Notes: generated by a model from the sequence alone, not told the origin. DNA of 62,611 bases from an uncultured Brevundimonas sp. (GCF_937870815.1 NZ_CALMZS010000138.1:1-62611); one strand, 5' to 3'; positions 26,370 to 37,187 are shown, counted from the first letter of the stretch. Numbers and translations are program-made.

Positions 26370-26672
26370 GGCCCGACCCAACGGCGCGGTCTCCTCGAAA
26401 ACCTCGACCTTCTTTACAGTCAAGCTTCGGCAACGGGAGGTGGTTTTCAGTCTAACGCCTGCCTCCAGGGCCCGAAATAAACTAGGATCTCGGCGAGCCG
26501 ACGACGGGAAGAAGTTTAGACGAATCTACTTGGGCCGGCTCTACTTGGGCTGGCGAAATTGGCATTTCTGGTTCCGGCCGGTTTTGTACAGGCGCCTACA
26601 CTTCATACCGAGGGCTTGATATCCGATCGGCGTGCACTAGGCTGACCGTCCCAAGGTGCGGGTCCAGGTCAT
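26370..26672. other. Intergenic region upstream of the secretin gene
   Basis: This is a 303-bp stretch without a supportable gene, AT-richer than the flanks. It holds an 11-nt direct repeat (TCTACTTGGGC) at 26525-26535 and 26540-26550, a 15-bp period that could mark a regulator site. A promoter for the secretin presumably lies here, but no clear -35/-10 pair is recognised. Confidence 0.5.
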
Positions 26673-28244
26673 TTGCAAGCCAACAAGACGGTAATTTTCC
26701 GCTGGGTGGCCAGTGTGTTGATGGCGGCCAGCGTGCTCTTCAGCGCGGCCCCGGGCACAGCTCAAGTGCCGTCGGTGCTTGAGGAGATGTCCCTGATCAC
26801 CCAAGGCGACAGCCAGGCGGGCTTCCTGCTGCGCTTCTCGCCGGCGGAGCCGCCCCATGCGGCGGTGAACACGAACCCGCGGCGGCCGGAACTGGTGTTG
26901 CGATCGACGCTCCGGGCGCCTCGCGTCGTCCCCCCGAGGCTCCCGAACGGCCTCGTCCGGCAGGTCAATTTCGACAGTTCCGGCGGCGACCTCCGCCTCG
27001 GCTTCAACACCTCCGAGCCCGCTTCCATCAAGGTCGAGCCGGCCGGAGACAGGGCATTTCAGGTTACGCTGACCCGGATCAGCGAGGAAGAGGCCACGGG
27101 CGTCCGGCCCCTGGGCTCGACGGGCGAGGCCGTCGTCCCCGCGAGCGACCTTCCGGCCTACGCCCAGGGCGCCCCGGCCGGCGGCGACATCTGGGGCGAC
27201 GCTTCGGAACTCGTACCGCTGAGATACGCCGACGTCAGCGAAGTCATCGGCCTGCTCATCGAAGGCCAGACGATCGAGCCCAACAACGTCTTCATCCGGC
27301 GCGAGCCGGGGTTCGGGTCGGTGGGGTCGAGCACGCAGCAGAATTTCAACAACGGCATCGAGCAGCAGCGCGAGAGCGTGCCCCTGGGCGAGTCCTTCCC
27401 CGGCCAGGGTCTCGCGATCGACCGCCGCCTGAACGCCATCTGGATCACCGGCACGCCGGAGCGAATTGCGCGGATCAAGGAGCAGATCGCCTTGATCGAC
27501 ATCCCGGTGGACTCGGTGATTCTGGAGACCCAGTTCGTCGAACTCACCGAGCAGGGCGTTCGCAACCTCGGCATCGACCTGAACAATCCGGCCGGACAGA
27601 TCGCGGTCGGGACGCTGCAGACTGGATCGAACCTGCCCTTCGGGCTCGACCCCGAGATGACGCTCCCCTCGGGCGCGCTGCAGGCCAGCATCTATGCGCA
27701 GGTGCAGCTCGGCGAGGGGCGGATCGTCTCCCGCCCCCGGATCGCCGCGCAAAGCGGCGCGACCGCGAAGATCATCACCGGCGACGCCTTGCCGATCCTG
27801 ACGTCGATCGCCTTGTCCGGGGTCAACGCCGTCTCGCAGCAGGTCCAGTACGTCAATGTGGGGGTGACCTTGCAGATCGCGCCGCGCGTGAGCTCAGACG
27901 GGTTCGTGACGTCGCAAATCTACTGCGTGGTCTCCTCAGTGACGGGATTTTCCCAGGGCTATCCGACGATCAGCCAGCGGGAGGCGGAAACCTCGGCGTC
28001 GGTGCGGGACGGCGAGACCTTCGTGATCGGAGGACTGACGCAGGAGAATACGCTCACCACCACGTCCCGGGTTCCTCTGCTGGGAGACGTTCCCCTCTTT
28101 GGAAACCTCTTCCGTGTCGATCGGTCGACCCGTTCGAAGACCGAACTCTACATCATCATTACGCCACGCATCGTTCGTCACCGCCGTTTCGAAAATCAGT
28201 CCGAAGCGCGCCTTATTACCGATGAGGCCGGATTGACGCAGTGA
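26673..28244 (+). CDS. PilQ-like orphan secretin
   Basis: The 523-residue protein has a signal peptide (about residues 1-30), an AMIN-like N-terminal region (about 40-145), a short N-domain (ELVPLRYADVSEVIGLLI, about 183) and a C-terminal secretin domain (about 285-510) ending with the signature VPLLGDVPLFGNLFR. Secretins form gated outer-membrane pores for type II secretion or type IV pili. No other pilus or secretion gene is nearby. The start is TTG at 26673, chosen because it gives a proper signal peptide; this start is moderately secure. An S8 protease gene follows 208 bp later. Confidence 0.88.
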   Translation: MQANKTVIFRWVASVLMAASVLFSAAPGTAQVPSVLEEMSLITQGDSQAGFLLRFSPAEPPHAAVNTNPRRPELVLRSTLRAPRVVPPRLPNGLVRQVNFDSSGGDLRLGFNTSEPASIKVEPAGDRAFQVTLTRISEEEATGVRPLGSTGEAVVPASDLPAYAQGAPAGGDIWGDASELVPLRYADVSEVIGLLIEGQTIEPNNVFIRREPGFGSVGSSTQQNFNNGIEQQRESVPLGESFPGQGLAIDRRLNAIWITGTPERIARIKEQIALIDIPVDSVILETQFVELTEQGVRNLGIDLNNPAGQIAVGTLQTGSNLPFGLDPEMTLPSGALQASIYAQVQLGEGRIVSRPRIAAQSGATAKIITGDALPILTSIALSGVNAVSQQVQYVNVGVTLQIAPRVSSDGFVTSQIYCVVSSVTGFSQGYPTISQREAETSASVRDGETFVIGGLTQENTLTTTSRVPLLGDVPLFGNLFRVDRSTRSKTELYIIITPRIVRHRRFENQSEARLITDEAGLTQ

Positions 28245-28452
28245 TCTGAGCCCATCAACAGTCCTGCTTGACCAAAGACCACGACGTGTCTGCGCCGTGG
28301 GCAATATTTCGTGCCTGATCGACTGTATAATTATTTGAGCAATATTTGATTGTGACGAAATTTTTCATCGACACGGCGAAATGTTGTTCATAGCATCAAT
28401 CCGGTTGTGACCGGCGAGCTTGACCGTATTCACAACATCAGAGGGAGATGGT

Positions 28453-29574
<1,122 letters not shown>

Positions 29575-29593
29575 GGCCGGATCTCCGACAACA

Positions 29594-29620
29594 GGAGGGG
29601 CGGTCAGTGGCCGCCCCTCC
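29594..29620. terminator. Hairpin after the S8 protease gene
   Basis: A perfect 10-bp stem pairs 29594-29603 with 29611-29620 around a 7-nt loop. It starts 20 bp after the protease stop. No T-run follows, so termination strength is uncertain. Confidence 0.5.
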
Positions 29621-29732
29621 GCCATGCCGGGCGAGTTCGCCGGCCGCGAAGGTCAGCTTGGCCCCGACGAACACCGGCTTGCGAAGCCCTGTCCGGTCCG
29701 TCATGCTCCCCCGTCGTTCAGGGGAGGATCGG

Positions 29733-30218
29733 ATGACCACGGAATCGCCCACCCAGGTGCAGAGCTTCGACTGGAAGCACCTGTTCTTTTCGTTCGAGGG
29801 CCGCACGCGGCGATCGCATTTCTGGATCGGCTGGCTGGTCTGCTTCGGCCTCGGGGTCGTGCTGGGCTGGATCCCGCTGCTGGGCTTCATCCTCTCGATC
29901 GCGCTGATCTGGCCGAACCTGGCGATCACGGTGAAGCGGCTGCACGACATGGGGCACACGGGCTGGCTCGCGGCCATCCCCTATGCGGTCGGCATCGTCG
30001 GCGCCATCGTGGCCGCCATGATGATCGGCGCCACCGCCTTCATGAACATGGCGGCGCTCGAGAACGAGGATCCGGCGGCCATCATCGCCCTGATCGGTCC
30101 GGCGATCGGCCTGTTCGGCCTGATATTCCTGGTCGGGCTCGGCTTCCTGCTGTGGATCGGTCTCACCGACAGCCAGCCGGGCGACAACCGCTTCGGACCG
30201 AATCCGAAGGGATTCTGA
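29733..30218 (+). CDS. DUF805 family membrane protein
   Basis: The 161-residue protein has a soluble start (DWKHLFFSFEGRTRRSHFW) typical of DUF805, followed by four hydrophobic helices. The conserved VKRLHDMGHTGW lies near residue 69, and it ends with the usual D-x-x-PGDNRFGPNPKG motif. The function of the family is unknown; members sit in the inner membrane. GGGGAGGA precedes the ATG at 29733. Confidence 0.92.
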   Translation: MTTESPTQVQSFDWKHLFFSFEGRTRRSHFWIGWLVCFGLGVVLGWIPLLGFILSIALIWPNLAITVKRLHDMGHTGWLAAIPYAVGIVGAIVAAMMIGATAFMNMAALENEDPAAIIALIGPAIGLFGLIFLVGLGFLLWIGLTDSQPGDNRFGPNPKGF

Positions 30219-30326
30219 CAGGGCGCGCCGGCAGGGCCTGGGCCCGGCGACGGCGTTCGGGCCCGGCCGCCCTCGCGAGCCGGGGAACCCTGCGCGACAA
30301 CGCGCCATGTGAAGCCGTCGCGTCGG

Positions 30327-30495
30327 TCAGGGGCGGATCGCCCGGCAGTACGTCTGGTGGGCCCGCATCGCTTCCGGCTTGAACTCGCGCACCTGATGGA
30401 AGAAGGCCTCCTCAGAAGGCCTCCTCCGCGGCGGCGGCGGCGGCCTGTTCCGCCCCGGTGGACCGGCCCGCCGCGACGGGGTCGATTCCCGTCAG
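30327..30495 (-). pseudogene. Possible small frame broken by a 13-bp tandem duplication
   Basis: Downstream of phoB on the minus strand, one frame reads ...AAAAAAEEAF and stops. The continuing protein-like sequence FHQVREFKPEAMRAHQTYCR lies in another frame and ends at a stop at 30327. A perfect 13-bp tandem duplication sits at the junction, and removing one copy joins the two frames. No start or family can be given, so this may be a decayed small gene or chance. Confidence 0.3.
30401..30426. repeat. Perfect 13-bp tandem duplication
   Basis: AGAAGGCCTCCTC occurs twice without a gap, at 30401-30413 and 30414-30426, in the 273-bp gap between DUF805 and phoB. The rest of this gap holds no supportable gene. 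Confidence 0.9.
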
Positions 30496-31181
30496 CCCCC
30501 CAGGTCCAGCGAATAGCCCGCCGAGCGCACCGTCCGGATCGGATTGACCGTGCCCTCGATGTTCAGGGCCTTGCGCAGGCGGCCGACGTGGACGTCGACG
30601 GTGCGCGCCTCGACGTAGACGTCGCTGCCCCAGACCGCGTCCAGCAGCTGTTCGCGGCTGAACACCCGGCCGGGGTGCTGCATCAGGTGGTCGAGCAGGC
30701 GGAATTCGGTCGGGCCCAGGTGGATCTCGGTCCCGGCGCGGCGGACCCGGTGGGCGACCCGGTCGATGACGATGTCGCCGTGGGTCAGGCGGTCGTCGGC
30801 CAGGCCGGGACGGATGCGGCGCAGCACGGCCCGGATGCGGGCGTTCAGCTCGACCATCGAGAACGGCTTGGTCATATAGTCGTCGGCGCCGGTGTCCAGC
30901 CCGCGCACGCGGTCGGTCTCCTCGCCGCGCGCCGTCAGCATGATGATCGGCAGGTTGCGGGTCTCGGCCTTGCCGCGAATGCGCCGGCACACCTCGATGC
31001 CGGACAGCTTGGGCAGCATCCAGTCCAGCAGCACCAGGTCCGGCAGCCGCTCCTCGATCTGCAGCATGCCCTCCTCGCCGTCGGCGGCGATGACGACGCG
31101 GTAGCCTTCCTTTTCGAGGTTGTACTGGACGAGGGTGGCCAGGGCGTCCTCGTCTTCCATCACCAGAACATAAGGCTGCAA
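30492..31181 (-). CDS. phoB: Phosphate regulon response regulator PhoB
   Basis: The 229-residue OmpR-family regulator has a receiver domain (residues 1-120, phospho-acceptor Asp in LVLLDWMLP, Lys in MTKPF) and a C-terminal winged-helix DNA-binding domain (about 130-227, RTVDVHVGRLRKALN). Phosphorylated by PhoR under phosphate starvation, it binds Pho boxes. It is the last gene of the pst-pho cluster, 15 bp after phoU. Confidence 0.97.
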   Translation of the reverse strand: MQPYVLVMEDEDALATLVQYNLEKEGYRVVIAADGEEGMLQIEERLPDLVLLDWMLPKLSGIEVCRRIRGKAETRNLPIIMLTARGEETDRVRGLDTGADDYMTKPFSMVELNARIRAVLRRIRPGLADDRLTHGDIVIDRVAHRVRRAGTEIHLGPTEFRLLDHLMQHPGRVFSREQLLDAVWGSDVYVEARTVDVHVGRLRKALNIEGTVNPIRTVRSAGYSLDLGG

Positions 31182-31196
31182 CGCAATTCTCCGGGC

Positions 31197-31919
31197 TTAG
31201 GCGGTCGTCGGCGGTTCGGGTGAGGCCTCGGCGTCGTCGGGGTTCCAGCGCGGCCGTTCGCCGAGGAATTCCTCGCCGGTGATCTCATAGTGGATGGTCT
31301 CGGCGATGTTGGTGGCGTGGTCGCCGATGCGCTCGAGGTTCTTGGCCATGAACAGCAGGTGGGTGCAGGCCCCGATCGTGCGCGGATCGCCCATCATGTA
31401 GGTCAGCAGCTCGCGGAACAGGCTGTTGTAGTGTTCGTCGACCTCGTCATCGGTGCTCCAGACCGCCACGGCGCGGTCGAGCTCGCCGGCGGCGTAGGCG
31501 TCCAGCACGTCGCGCAGACGCATCGAGACCAGCTTGCCCATACGCTCGATCGACCGCGTCAGCGGCTGCATCGGCTCGCTCTCGGCGAGGATCAGGCCGC
31601 GCTTGGCGATGTTCTTGCCGAGGTCGCCGGTGCGCTCCAGATCGACCGCCAGCTTCATCGCGGCGAGGGTGCGGCGCAGGTCCGAGGCGACCGGCTGGCG
31701 CAGGGCGATCAGGCGGATGGCCTTCTTCTCGATCTCGCGATGCATCGAATCCAGCCGGGCGTCCCGCTCGACCACGGACCGACCCAGGGCCACGTCGCGC
31801 CGGGCGACGGACTCGATGGCGTCGGCGACCTGGGCCTCGGCCAGGCCGCCCATGCGGGCCACCTCGGCGGTCAACTGATCCAGTTCGTCTCCATAGGCCT
31901 TGACGGTGTGCTGGGTCAT
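31197..31919 (-). CDS. phoU: Phosphate signalling protein PhoU
   Basis: The 240-residue protein has two PhoU helical repeats, each with the E/DxxxD-type metal motifs (DLERTGDLGKNIAKR in repeat 1 and NLERIGDHATNIAE in repeat 2). PhoU links the Pst transporter to PhoR and keeps the regulon off when phosphate is ample. It starts 8 bp after pstB. The ATG at 31919 gives the standard N-terminus (MTQHTVKAYGDEL). Confidence 0.97.
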   Translation of the reverse strand: MTQHTVKAYGDELDQLTAEVARMGGLAEAQVADAIESVARRDVALGRSVVERDARLDSMHREIEKKAIRLIALRQPVASDLRRTLAAMKLAVDLERTGDLGKNIAKRGLILAESEPMQPLTRSIERMGKLVSMRLRDVLDAYAAGELDRAVAVWSTDDEVDEHYNSLFRELLTYMMGDPRTIGACTHLLFMAKNLERIGDHATNIAETIHYEITGEEFLGERPRWNPDDAEASPEPPTTA

Positions 31920-31927
31920 GGCGGGTC

Positions 31928-32791
31928 CTAGCCGAAGCGGCCGGTGATGTAGTCGAGGGTGCGCCGTTCGCGCGGATTGGTGAAGATCTCCTCCGTGTCG
32001 CCCATCTCGACCAGCCGGCCGAGGTGGAAGAAGGCGGTGCGCTGGCTGACCCGGGCGGCCTGGGCCATGGAGTGGGTGACGATGACGATGCAGTAGCGCT
32101 CGCGCAGCTCGTCGATCAGTTCCTCGATCCGGGCGGTGGCGATCGGATCGAGGGCCGAGCAGGGCTCGTCCATCAGGATGACCTCGGGCTCGACCGCGAT
32201 GGCCCGGGCGATGACCAGCCGCTGCTGCTGGCCGCCCGACAGGCCGGTGCCCGGCGAGTGCAGGCGTTCGGCGACCTCGTCCCACAGGCCGGCGCGCTTC
32301 AGCGACGCCTCGACGATGCCGTCCAGCTCGTCCTTGCCGTCGGCGAGGCCGTGGATGCGCGGGCCGTAGGCGACGTTCTCGTAGATGGTCTTGGGGAAGG
32401 GGTTCGGCTTCTGGAACACCATGCCGACGCGGGCGCGCAGCAGCACCGGATCGACCGTCCTGGCGTTGATGTCCTCGCCGTCGATCTCGATCCGTCCGGT
32501 GACGCGGGCGCCCGCAATGGTGTCGTTCATGCGGTTCATGGTCCGCAGGAAGGTCGACTTGCCGCAGCCCGACGGTCCGATCAGGGCGGTCACCGTCTTG
32601 TCCGCGATGTCCATCGAGACATCGTACAGGGCCTGTTTGTCGCCATAGAAGACCGACACGTCGCGGGCGCAAATCTTGATCGGCGCGTCCGGATCGGCGC
32701 TGTGCTGGACCGGCGGCGGGGCGATCACCGACGGCTCGGCGGAGGACCCGCCCTGGGTGTCGTCCGGTGCTCGAAACAGTTTGAATTTCAT
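31928..32791 (-). CDS. pstB: Phosphate ABC transporter ATP-binding protein PstB
   Basis: The 287-residue ATPase has Walker [10 protein letters not shown] near residue 93, the ABC signature LSGGQQQRL, Walker [14 protein letters not shown] and the switch His in [11 protein letters not shown]. It powers high-affinity phosphate import with PstA and PstC. An N-terminal extension of about 35 residues precedes the core. It lies 4 bp after pstA. Confidence 0.98.
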   Translation of the reverse strand: MKFKLFRAPDDTQGGSSAEPSVIAPPPVQHSADPDAPIKICARDVSVFYGDKQALYDVSMDIADKTVTALIGPSGCGKSTFLRTMNRMNDTIAGARVTGRIEIDGEDINARTVDPVLLRARVGMVFQKPNPFPKTIYENVAYGPRIHGLADGKDELDGIVEASLKRAGLWDEVAERLHSPGTGLSGGQQQRLVIARAIAVEPEVILMDEPCSALDPIATARIEELIDELRERYCIVIVTHSMAQAARVSQRTAFFHLGRLVEMGDTEEIFTNPRERRTLDYITGRFG

Positions 32792-32795
32792 AGGA

Positions 32796-34106
32796 CTACC
32801 ACCGGCGTTCGAAATGGCGCCGTAACAGGACGGCGGCGGCGTTCATGACGATCATGAAGGCGAGGAGAACCATGATGGCCGCGGCGGTGCGCTCGTGGAA
32901 CGCCCGCTCCGAGGCGTTCTCCCAGATGTAGATCAGCGAGGGCAGGGCGCCCGAGGGCTCGGTCACCGCCTGCGGTATGCCCGGCACGAAGCTGATCATG
33001 CCGATCAGCAGCAGCGGGGCGGTCTCGCCGAGGGCGTGGGCCATGGAGATGATCGCCCCGGTCATCACCCCGGGCATGGCCAGCGGCAGGGTGTGATGGA
33101 AGACCGTCTGGGTCTTGGACGCGCCCATGGCCAGGGCGGCCTCGCGGATCGACGGCGGCACCGCCTTCAGCGAAGAGCGGGTGGCGATGATGATCGTGGG
33201 CAGGGCCATCAGCGCCAGCACCAGGCCGCCGACCAGGGGACTGGCCCGCGGCAGGTGCATCCAGTTGATGAACAGGGCCAGGCCGAGCAGGCCGTAGATG
33301 ATCGAGGGCACGGCCGCCAGGTTGTTGATGTTGACCTCGATCAGATTGGTCAGCCGCCCCCGGGGCGCGAACTCCTCGAGGTAGACGGCCGCGCCGATGC
33401 CCAGCGGCAGGGCGAGCAGGGCGGTGACCAGCAGCATCAGGGCGGACCCGACCAGGGCCCCCAGCAGGCCCGCCTGTTCCGGCTCGGTGGAGTCGCCGCG
33501 GGTCAGCAGGGTCCGGTTGAAGTGGCTGGCGACCTGGCCCTCGGCCTTCATGCGGTCCAGCCAGTCGATCTGCCGGTCGGACAGGCGGCGCTGCGCGGCC
33601 GGGGTGGCGCGCGAGATTTCGCCCTTCAGATACAGGTCGGCGTCGTCGGACAGGGGCGCGGCGACCGGAAGGGTCCGGCCAATCAGCCCGGGCTGCTCCG
33701 CGATCTGTTCGGCGACGACGAATTTCAGCTCCGACGAGAACAGGCCGCGCATGGCCGTGGCCGCGGCGCCGGCGGGATCGTTCTCGAGGCCGAGGCGGGC
33801 CAGCTGCTGCTCGGCGACCAGCAGCTCGAAATTGGTCCCCTGCGGATAGGCGCGGTCGATGCGGGCCGGGTCCAGATAGACCGGCACGGTCACGGTGTGG
33901 GCGTAGAAGGCGGTGTGGCCCTGTTCGATGATCCGGCCGAGCAGCAGCAGCAGGAATCCGACCGCCACGCCGATGGCCAGCAGGCCGTACAGCTTGAACC
34001 GCCCCTCGCGGGCGTAGCGGCGTCTGAGACCGGCGCGCAGGCGCTCGGTGCGCGCCGCCAGGGCCGCGGGCGTCCGCTGGTCCGAAGGGATCGCCGCCTC
34101 AGTCAT
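32796..34106 (-). CDS. pstA: Phosphate ABC transporter permease PstA
   Basis: The 436-residue permease is longer than the E. coli form. After one N-terminal helix (about residues 40-62) comes a large periplasmic-looking region (the DUF3333-type extension of alphaproteobacteria), then the BPD permease domain (about 215-430) with the coupling motif [20 protein letters not shown]. It forms the inner-membrane channel with PstC, whose gene overlaps its start by 8 bp. Confidence 0.96.
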   Translation of the reverse strand: MTEAAIPSDQRTPAALAARTERLRAGLRRRYAREGRFKLYGLLAIGVAVGFLLLLLGRIIEQGHTAFYAHTVTVPVYLDPARIDRAYPQGTNFELLVAEQQLARLGLENDPAGAAATAMRGLFSSELKFVVAEQIAEQPGLIGRTLPVAAPLSDDADLYLKGEISRATPAAQRRLSDRQIDWLDRMKAEGQVASHFNRTLLTRGDSTEPEQAGLLGALVGSALMLLVTALLALPLGIGAAVYLEEFAPRGRLTNLIEVNINNLAAVPSIIYGLLGLALFINWMHLPRASPLVGGLVLALMALPTIIIATRSSLKAVPPSIREAALAMGASKTQTVFHHTLPLAMPGVMTGAIISMAHALGETAPLLLIGMISFVPGIPQAVTEPSGALPSLIYIWENASERAFHERTAAAIMVLLAFMIVMNAAAVLLRRHFERRW

Positions 34107-35529
34107 ATTGCTGCCGGTAGGTGTGGACGATGCGCTGGGCGACGATGTTGAGCGCCAGGGTGACGAGGAACAGGGTCAGGCCGAGGCCGAAGGCGGCCAG
34201 GGTCTTGGTGCTGTCAAACTCCTGGTCCCCGGTCAGCAGGGTGACGATCTGCACCGTCACCGTCGTCACCGTGTCCAGAGGATTGAGGGTCAGGCGGGCC
34301 GCCAGTCCGGCCGCCATGGTCACGATCATGGTCTCGCCGATGGCCCGCGACATGGCCAGCAGCATCGCCCCGGCCACGCCGGGCAGGGCGGCGGGCAGCA
34401 GCACGCGCTTGACCGTCTCGGACTTGGTCGCCCCCATGGCGTAGGAGCCGTCGCGCAGCGACTGCGGCACGGCGTTGATGATGTCGTCGGACAGGGAGCT
34501 GACGAAGGGGATCAGCATGATCCCCATGACCGCCCCGGCCACCAGGGCCATCTGGTTCTGGACCAGCATCAGATACTGGCCGATCCCGTCCAGCGGCCCG
34601 CCGGCCAGCATGACGCCGAGGCCGTTGAAGAATTCCCGGAAGGCCGGCCCCACGGTCAGGGCGGCGAAGAAGCCGTAGACTACGGTCGGCACGCCCGCGA
34701 GCACCTCCAGCACCGGCTTGACCGTCGCGCGGAACACCGGGCCGGCGTACTCCGACAGATAGATGGCGGCGAACAGGCCGACCGGCGCCGCCACGGCCAT
34801 GGCGATCAGCATGATCAGGAAGGTGCCGGCGAACAGCGGCAGGGCCCCGAACGCTCCGCTGGACCCGACCTGGTCGGCGCGGATGGCGGTCTGCGGGCTC
34901 CACTGGGTTCCGAGCAGGAATTCCGCGATCGGCACCGAGGCGAAGAAGCGGATCGAGTCGAACACCAGGGCGGCGATGATGCCGACCGTGGTCAGGACGG
35001 CGACGGCCGAACTGGCGAACAGCAGGCCCACGATCCAGGCTTCGACCCGGTTGCGCGCCCGCATGTCGGGGCGGATGCGGCTGAAGGCGAACAGGGCCCC
35101 GGCCAGGGCGGCCAGCGCCGCCAGCACCACGCCGGCGAGATCCAGCATCCGGCCGATCCAGGCCATGCGCGCGCCTTCCGCCGCCAGCAGCTCGGCATGG
35201 GGCGTGGTCCAGACCTGCGCGGCCGGCTGTCCGGCGGCGACGGCGCGGGCGTCGGTGAAAAAGGCGGTCCGGCGCAGCGGCTCCAGCTCGGCCACGGCCT
35301 CGGGCGCGCCGGCGACGATCAGGCCGCTCTCGATCGACGGGGTCAGCAGCGCCGCGGCGATCAGCACGACCAGCCCGGGCACGAGGGTCCAGATCAGCGC
35401 CCAGGCGCCGAACTGCCCGGGCCGGGAATGGGCCCGCACGCCCTTCTGGCGCCGCCGCGCCATGAGGCGCGCGCCGACATAGGCGGCCGCCGCGGCGGCG
35501 ATCAGGATCGGCAGGAAGAGCCAGGTCAT
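34099..35529 (-). CDS. pstC: Phosphate ABC transporter permease PstC
   Basis: The 476-residue permease carries an N-terminal extension with several helices (about residues 1-180) and a BPD permease domain (about 240-465) with the coupling loop RDGSYAMGATKSETVKRVLLP. It pairs with PstA. A Pho box lies about 97 bp upstream of its start, so pstC-pstA-pstB-phoU-phoB probably has a PhoB-driven promoter in addition to any read-through from phoR. The periplasmic PstS gene is not in the window. Confidence 0.96.
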   Translation of the reverse strand: MTWLFLPILIAAAAAAYVGARLMARRRQKGVRAHSRPGQFGAWALIWTLVPGLVVLIAAALLTPSIESGLIVAGAPEAVAELEPLRRTAFFTDARAVAAGQPAAQVWTTPHAELLAAEGARMAWIGRMLDLAGVVLAALAALAGALFAFSRIRPDMRARNRVEAWIVGLLFASSAVAVLTTVGIIAALVFDSIRFFASVPIAEFLLGTQWSPQTAIRADQVGSSGAFGALPLFAGTFLIMLIAMAVAAPVGLFAAIYLSEYAGPVFRATVKPVLEVLAGVPTVVYGFFAALTVGPAFREFFNGLGVMLAGGPLDGIGQYLMLVQNQMALVAGAVMGIMLIPFVSSLSDDIINAVPQSLRDGSYAMGATKSETVKRVLLPAALPGVAGAMLLAMSRAIGETMIVTMAAGLAARLTLNPLDTVTTVTVQIVTLLTGDQEFDSTKTLAAFGLGLTLFLVTLALNIVAQRIVHTYRQQYD

Positions 35530-35625
35530 GCGGGTCCGGGAACCGGGAGAATCGGAGCGGCCGGGGCGGCCCCGTCGTTCGCGGCGGAACCTGCCCGCGA
35601 ATGGTCAGCGGATTACGACGCGTCA

Positions 35626-35643
35626 GTGACAGTTCTGTTACGC
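35626..35643 (-). promoter_or_regulatory. Candidate Pho box upstream of pstC
   Basis: On the minus strand the sequence GCGTAACAGAACTGTCAC consists of two 7-bp half-sites, GCGTAAC and CTGTCAC, separated by 4 bp. That is the 11-bp spacing of PhoB sites, and the second half-site is a perfect match to the consensus. It lies about 97 bp upstream of pstC. Confidence 0.7.
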
Positions 35644-35668
35644 CGGCCGTCCCCGCGCCACACCTCCG

Positions 35669-37081
35669 TCATGAGCGGCCGGACCCCGCCTTCGGGGCGG
35701 CCACCGGGAAGTAGGCGGTGAATTCAGCGCCCTGGCCGGGCGCGCTCTCGACGGTCAGGCCGCCGCGGTGGCGGGTGGCGATGTGCTTGACGATGGCCAG
35801 GCCGAGGCCGGTGCCCAGCCGTTCGCCGCTCTTCTGGCCCTCGACCCGGTAGAATCGCTCGGTCAGCCGCGGCAGGTGTTCCCGGGCCAGGCCGGGGCCG
35901 TGGTCGCGCACGGCCACGGCGGCGTATCGCAGCCCCGCCAGGCGGTCCGGCGTGACCAGCGGCAGCCGCGTCGCGCCTTCGCCCCGACTGCCGCCGGACC
36001 ACGGGGCGGCGACCTGCTCCAGGGTCAGGTCCGGCCGGACCACGACCTCGACCGTGTCGCCCGCGGTCGAATATTTGATGGCGTTGTCGACCAGGTTCTG
36101 GACGACCTGCACGATCTCGTCGCGGTCGCCGTGGACCGGGGCGCCGGTCAGGGGAGCCTTCAGCACGACCCGCACCTGGCGTTCGGCCGACAGGACGCTG
36201 ACCGCGTCGATGACGTCGGACGCCGCCCGGGCCAGGTCGACCCGGCCGGCGGGCGGAATATGCTCGTTCAGCTCGATCCGGCTCAGCGACAGCAGGTCGG
36301 CGACCAGCCGGCCCATCCGGTCGGCCTGGGTCGCCATGATGTCGAGGAATTTGTCGCGCGCCTTCGGGTCGTCCCGGGCGTGTCCCTTGAGGGTCTCGAT
36401 GAACCCGGACAGGGAGGCGAGGGGCGTGCGCAGCTCGTGGCTGGCGTTGGCGAGGAAATCGACCCGCATCAGCTCCATGCGGCGCACATCGGTCTCGTCG
36501 CGCAGCACCACCAGGGCCAGCGCCCGCCCGTCGACCGGCGACAGCGGGCGGGTCAGCGCCCGCCAGTGGCGGGTCTGCGCCCCGACGCCGGCGTAGTCGG
36601 TGCTGCGCTCCACCCCGCCGAACAGGGCCTCGTCGATGGCCTCCAGCACCGCCGGCTCGCGCAGGGCCGAGACCAGCAGGGCGCCGCCGCGGGCGATTCT
36701 CAGCCGCTCGCGCGCCGCCGCGTTGGCGACCAGGATGCGCCGGTCCGAGATGTCGTCGGCCTCGCTGCCGGCGACCACCAGCACCGGGTCCGCCAGGGCC
36801 TCGAACACCTGCTCCAGCAGGACGGTGTCGGCGGCGGGGGCGTCGGGGACCGTCTCGGCCGCGCGGGCGTCCGGCCGGGAGGTCCGGGCCGGCCGCCGGT
36901 TGGCCGCCCAGACGGTCAGCGCCCCCAGGACCGCGCCGGCCAGCAACGGCCAGGACAGTTCGGGCTGCAGCACGGCCAGTCCCAGCAGCACGGCGATGGC
37001 GATGGCGGCGCTGGCCCCGGCGGTCCACAGCCGCGACCCCGCCTGCGGCGCGACGGGGGAGGGCGAGATATCGTAGGGCAT
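35669..37081 (-). CDS. phoR: Phosphate regulon sensor kinase PhoR
   Basis: The 470-residue kinase has two N-terminal membrane helices (about residues 17-58), a PAS-like domain (about 90-200), HisKA with the H-box FLANASHELRTPLASLSGF near 215, and HATPase motifs (NLVDNAIKYS, DHGPGLA, GTGLGLAIVKH). It phosphorylates PhoB when Pst/PhoU signal low phosphate. The coding region ends about 140 bp before pstC. In the minus-strand leader there is a TGTCAT direct repeat, not at canonical Pho spacing. Confidence 0.95.
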   Translation of the reverse strand: MPYDISPSPVAPQAGSRLWTAGASAAIAIAVLLGLAVLQPELSWPLLAGAVLGALTVWAANRRPARTSRPDARAAETVPDAPAADTVLLEQVFEALADPVLVVAGSEADDISDRRILVANAAARERLRIARGGALLVSALREPAVLEAIDEALFGGVERSTDYAGVGAQTRHWRALTRPLSPVDGRALALVVLRDETDVRRMELMRVDFLANASHELRTPLASLSGFIETLKGHARDDPKARDKFLDIMATQADRMGRLVADLLSLSRIELNEHIPPAGRVDLARAASDVIDAVSVLSAERQVRVVLKAPLTGAPVHGDRDEIVQVVQNLVDNAIKYSTAGDTVEVVVRPDLTLEQVAAPWSGGSRGEGATRLPLVTPDRLAGLRYAAVAVRDHGPGLAREHLPRLTERFYRVEGQKSGERLGTGLGLAIVKHIATRHRGGLTVESAPGQGAEFTAYFPVAAPKAGSGRS

Positions 37082-37169
37082 TCGGGGTTCCGGTCGGGGA
37101 GCCGACTTCTATGCCGCGAGCATGACACGGAATTCATGACAGGGGCACGGGGATGCGGCGATCTTCTGT

Positions 37170-37187
37170 TGTAAAACACCCTTTACA
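37170..37187. promoter_or_regulatory. TGTAAA-N6-TTTACA inverted repeat before the NatA-like gene
   Basis: TGTAAA at 37170-37175 and TTTACA at 37182-37187 are perfect inverted half-sites 42 bp upstream of the ABC ATPase start. They lie in the 148-bp divergent region shared with phoR. A dimeric regulator site is likely; the regulator is unknown. Confidence 0.5.

Noticed and set aside
28301-28347. Repeated GCAATATTT before the S8 protease gene as an operator
   Set aside because: Two copies of a 9-mer in an AT-rich spacer with no symmetry are too weak to call.
37122-37141. TGTCAT direct repeat before phoR as a Pho box
   Set aside because: The two copies are 14 bp apart instead of 11 bp, so it does not fit PhoB dimer spacing.
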